Source of the DNA: Haemonchus contortus
Taxonomy: Eukaryota; Nematoda; Chromadorea; Rhabditida; Trichostrongylidae
Length of the DNA stretch: 64,000 nt
Assembly: GCA_000469685.2 (NCBI GenBank)
Contig: LS997562.1
Location: 18,513,813-18,577,812 of the forward strand
Direction of reading: 5' to 3'
Shown: positions 60,967 through 64,000 of the stretch, piece by piece
Position numbering within the stretch: position 1 is the first letter of the stretch
Layout of the letters: each line of letters begins with the position of its first letter
The notes under the pieces: generated by a model
Databases searched by the model: none
What the model was told of the DNA's origin: nothing
The model's input: the letters and a program-made list of their open reading frames with translations, nothing else
Position numbers and translations under genes: made by a program

Positions 60967-62227
60967 TTAGGTTGAGTCATAAGTCCTCGGACAATGTGAT
61001 AGTGATGACTTCTAGCGATCATAATTCGGGAAAGAGGTGACGAAAATGAACGTGCGAGGCATAGTTAGATAGAGTATGGAAAGCTCTTTCAAACGCATAC
61101 TGGAAAAGGCACCCAACTGTTTCCTTTTCAGCAACTGTGCCTCATGATTTCAAGCTGTCGCAATCACACATCCGCAACACCATCTATTTATTTTTTTATC
61201 TGGCTATGAACCCGCGGCAATCGATAGAGGCATAAAGGACGTTCACAAGCAGGAGGTGTACAATTTACAAGTGGCACTAGAAGTTCGCATTGGGCGACTA
61301 TTTCGTCGAAAATGAAGACCGTCCGGGACACTCACTGAAGTTGGATTTGAAAGTGCTGCGGAGCCAGGTGGGAGCCGATCCGTATCAAACTACTCGTGAA
61401 CTGGCAGCCACCCTTGGAGAGTCAGTCCACATTTCTTCGTGAATTGAAGTCAATCGACAAGGTGCGAAAGCTCGATCCATAGATGCTTCATGCTTTGAAG
61501 CAGTATGACATAGACCGCCGCGACGACGAGGCACTTTCACTCCTCACGCTCAAGGGCACCACACGTGGCTCGAGTACCTAGTCACCAGGGCTGCGAAGTC
61601 GAACCTCTACTCTAACGTTCACCGGCGTGCTCAATGGATTGACAAAGGTGCGGATGCAGAAGACTCCCCCAAACCCAACGTACACGCCAAGGAGGTTATG
61701 CTCTGATTCTGGTGGAGCGCTCTCCGTGTCGAATAATGGGAGCTGCTAGACGAAGGATGCACAGTGACCGCACACGTCTACATTACGCAACTGAGGAATT
61801 TGAAGGCGAATCCCGAAGCTACACGTCCACAGCAGCACAAAGTTCACTTCCAGCACGACAACGCTCGCCCTCACATTGCAAGAACGACCAAAACTGAACT
61901 GACGAATTTCGGCAGGACAACTTTACCACGCAAACCATGCTCCTCAGATCTGGATCCCTCGTATTACCACCTTTTTCCCCATCTTCAACGTCATCTGGAT
62001 GGTCAGGACTTTCAAACCCGCGACGACATCAAAATGGCACTGGTGCACTTCTCCAAGAGCCAGCTCCCAGCGTTTTAAAGCAAGGACATCTACGATTTGC
62101 CCAAGCATTGGCAGAAGACCATCGATGCCAATGGGGCATATTTCAAATGATTCGCTATTGTCGTTTAAAAATTGTAAGACAAATATTATCGTTGCCAATT
62201 TGTCCGAGGACTTATGACTCAACCTAA
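60967..62227 (+). mobile_element. Full-length mariner element, 1261 bp, inactive
   Basis: Perfect 28-bp terminal inverted repeats (60967-60994 and 62200-62227) start TTAGGTTGAGTCATAAGTCC. A TA dinucleotide flanks each side (60965-60966, 62228-62229). Size and termini are those of the mariner family of the Tc1/mariner superfamily, which is known from hookworms (the bandit element). The transposase inside is broken. Confidence 0.92.
61075..62078 (+). pseudogene. Mariner transposase pseudogene (DD34D catalytic triad destroyed)
   Basis: Recognisable blocks are TTRELAATLGES, LYSNVHRRAQWIDKGADAED, VHFQHDNARPHIARTTK and SSDLDPSYYHLFPHLQRHLD. Frames change several times and stops occur between 61190 and 61760. 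The first catalytic position (TGDEKW in active enzymes) reads TRAAKS. The third, exactly 34 residues after the HDN Asp, reads Tyr. Only the middle Asp survives. The intact 3' frame runs to TAA at 62076. Confidence 0.85.
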
Positions 62228-62464
62228 TACATATGAGAGAGATCATATCAAAGTTTGGGAACCTGCTTACCCCAGGCCAAGTTTTCATGAAATTTTGATC
62301 GACTCAAACAATGGAACGAAATTTCACAAGTACGGCGAGGATGAGCAAAACTTAGGACATGACTCGAACCTTGTTCTCTTAAGGCATCGCGCACTTCATC
62401 CCATGCACTACCGGAATCCCGCTTGTCTCTGCCTCCTCGATGGCTTATAGTATGCCTGCTTATC

Positions 62465-62610
62465 AGCATTCACACCTACAACGTGGTGAACCGGCCAGCT
62501 AATTTTAGCTTAGAACCACTGAGCTGTAAGTTTCGAATGCTGTAACTTGTTTTGCTCGGGTTCAAGTCCCTTTCGAGACCGAAGTTTTGCCCATAGTCAC
62601 TCTTTGTGGA
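62465..62610 (+). repeat. tRNA-like repeat (family T3), copy 2
   Basis: TTTAGCTTAGAACCACTGAG (A-box-like) and GCTCGGGTTCAAGTCCC (B-box) are about 50 bases apart. The following CGAGACCGAAGTTTTGCCC and CACTCTTT resemble the copy at 25410. No acceptor stem, so not a functional tRNA. Confidence 0.4.
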
Positions 62611-64000
62611 TTTTTCGGATCGCATACTGCGGCGGAATAACAGAATTTAACAAAACACCAAGTAAAAATGAGAGATATCCATCAGCTGAAACACCTTCAA
62701 CACTGCCCTACTCCATAACACTCCCTTCTTTTTGAAAGGATTCGAGTATCTCACTAGGCGCACTTGATCCGTCATATACCGTAACAAACAGACATCAAGA
62801 AGATTCTGAAGAGAAGGATCTGCCGCAGGTTGGGATTTACCGCCTACAAGAGGACAATATAGAATCAAAGGTGCAGAAGAACTAGCGAAAGAAGTGGTCG
62901 AAGCAACTGAATAGAAGATGGGGAAAACAACGGCATCGCCTGAATGCCTTCACAAAGAAGCTGTTCCCAAACTAACAGATAGGCCAACAAGCAAAACAAT
63001 CATGTCTGAGCTATTTCACAAACATGCAATTTTGAGTCGCTCCTCTCTTAATGCTTCCGTCAAGTTTTCTGCTAGGATAACGACCTACGGCAAAATATGC
63101 TTGTAGTTCAATCTTCAGCGAATGTAAGAGAATAGCCAAAACCATCTGGAGTTTCTGAAGAAAAGTTTCCTCCTTGATTCGAGGTTAACTTTGGGTACCG
63201 CTCTCTGACTTACCAGTAAGAAGAGGCCACAGCTCATAAGGTAAGAATGTTCATAACTGGTGCGAAGTAGGTGGTGCATGGGTTCATCAAGTTTGACGGC
63301 TGGTCAGCCAACTCTATGACTTGAATACAATGGGTCATGGCGTCTGGTCGTGTTCGTAAGCGGAAGTCTGCTCTCCTGCTCTGGGGATTGTTTGAAGAAA
63401 TCTCTTCCGAAACCGTTAGACATGCTTGGTACGCCACGTCCACCTACCCCAGTCAATGCCTTCCCGAAGCGGTTTAGTGCCTGCATCGCTACCAATGGAG
63501 GTACTCTTGGAAGTTAATGCTATAGATGGGCCGATAAATGCTGTAATATCGTTAGTTTCTTAAAAATTGTTATATTTTGTCTTTTCTCTCTTTGCGCTAT
63601 GATTATGACGTTTACCAATTGTTGCGTAGTATGTCGTCTACCAGAAATGAATTCTTCCTTCAATTCAACGAGTTCCACGTAATATTTCGAATTGGTTCCA
63701 TAAACGTACATTAAATGTCTGACATCTATGTACCATGAGCTCATATAGCATAACCAGAAAAGTTCGTCGTCTTTGAGCAGCAGCAGTATCCTAGTCGTTC
63801 GCAGAAAATCCGATGAAGTCCCGCATGAGCTGTATGTGTGGTGTAATGTCAAAAAGGCCACATTCAGGTCATGCTTACCAAATAAACCTTTTCCTAGTAG
63901 GTCTGTACAAAAGAGGCACAGCTACTTGCCCGACCAACCTCATCGGCCCGACGAGTGATCAGGTCTGGAAACCAATTTTTCAAGATTTCAGGACACCTGT
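62611..64000. other. Right end of window, nothing recognised
   Basis: Only short overlapping open frames on both strands. No splice-bounded conserved exon, repeat border or RNA gene could be supported. Confidence 0.5.

Noticed and set aside
63234..63495. Minus-strand frame with NRFGKALTG that resembled an amidated neuropeptide precursor
   Set aside because: No signal peptide, no repeated peptide units and no consistent dibasic sites; probably chance.

Overview
The window is eukaryotic nuclear DNA. Genes are split into small exons (about 60-320 bp) with GT...(T)TTCAG introns. The two recognisable genes are nematode-like, and the repeats are mariner, MITE and SINE types. Short phase-consistent exons scattered in repeat-filled introns suggest a clade V (strongylid or hookworm-like) nematode. 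The organism is inferred from gene structure and repeats, not from a marker gene.

Region 1 (1-34640, + strand) is one gene. It is an SCYL2/CVAK104-like SCY1 family pseudokinase spread over about 18 coding exons; its 5' end lies left of the window. The kinase-like half is in exons between 362 and 8567. A 15.2 kb intron (9963-25184) separates it from the HEAT-repeat half and the Ser/Arg-rich C-terminus. The catalytic motifs are degenerate (HGN in place of HRD, GFSF in place of DFG). The introns hold most of the transposable-element material.

Region 2 (34641-49205) has no gene I can recognise. It holds SINE copies, AT and ATT microsatellites, a non-LTR 3' end with a tetranucleotide tail, a TTAA-type MITE and a decayed mariner fragment.

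Region 3 (49206-54010, + strand) is a COUP-TF/NR2F-type nuclear receptor, orthologous to C. elegans unc-55. It has eight proposed coding exons, 397 codons plus stop, all in phase, covering the full C4 zinc-finger DNA-binding domain and a ligand-binding domain.

Region 4 (54011-64000) is a transposon graveyard. It has a Tc-like transposase pseudogene, a MULE-type MITE, an internally deleted mariner, a full-length 1261-bp mariner with perfect 28-bp inverted repeats but a dead transposase, and the youngest-looking SINE copy (perfect 15-bp target-site duplication).

The dominant unexplained signal is a family of about 20 copies of a ~290-bp element on both strands. Its head has RNA polymerase III A and B boxes, and several copies are flanked by short direct repeats: a tRNA-derived SINE family. 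Also present are at least two further tRNA-headed elements, three small inverted-repeat families or singletons with 9-10 bp target duplications (Mutator-like), a TTAA-flanked MITE family, a 48-bp near-perfect foldback, and a pair of ~350-bp direct repeats around a reverse-transcriptase-like remnant.
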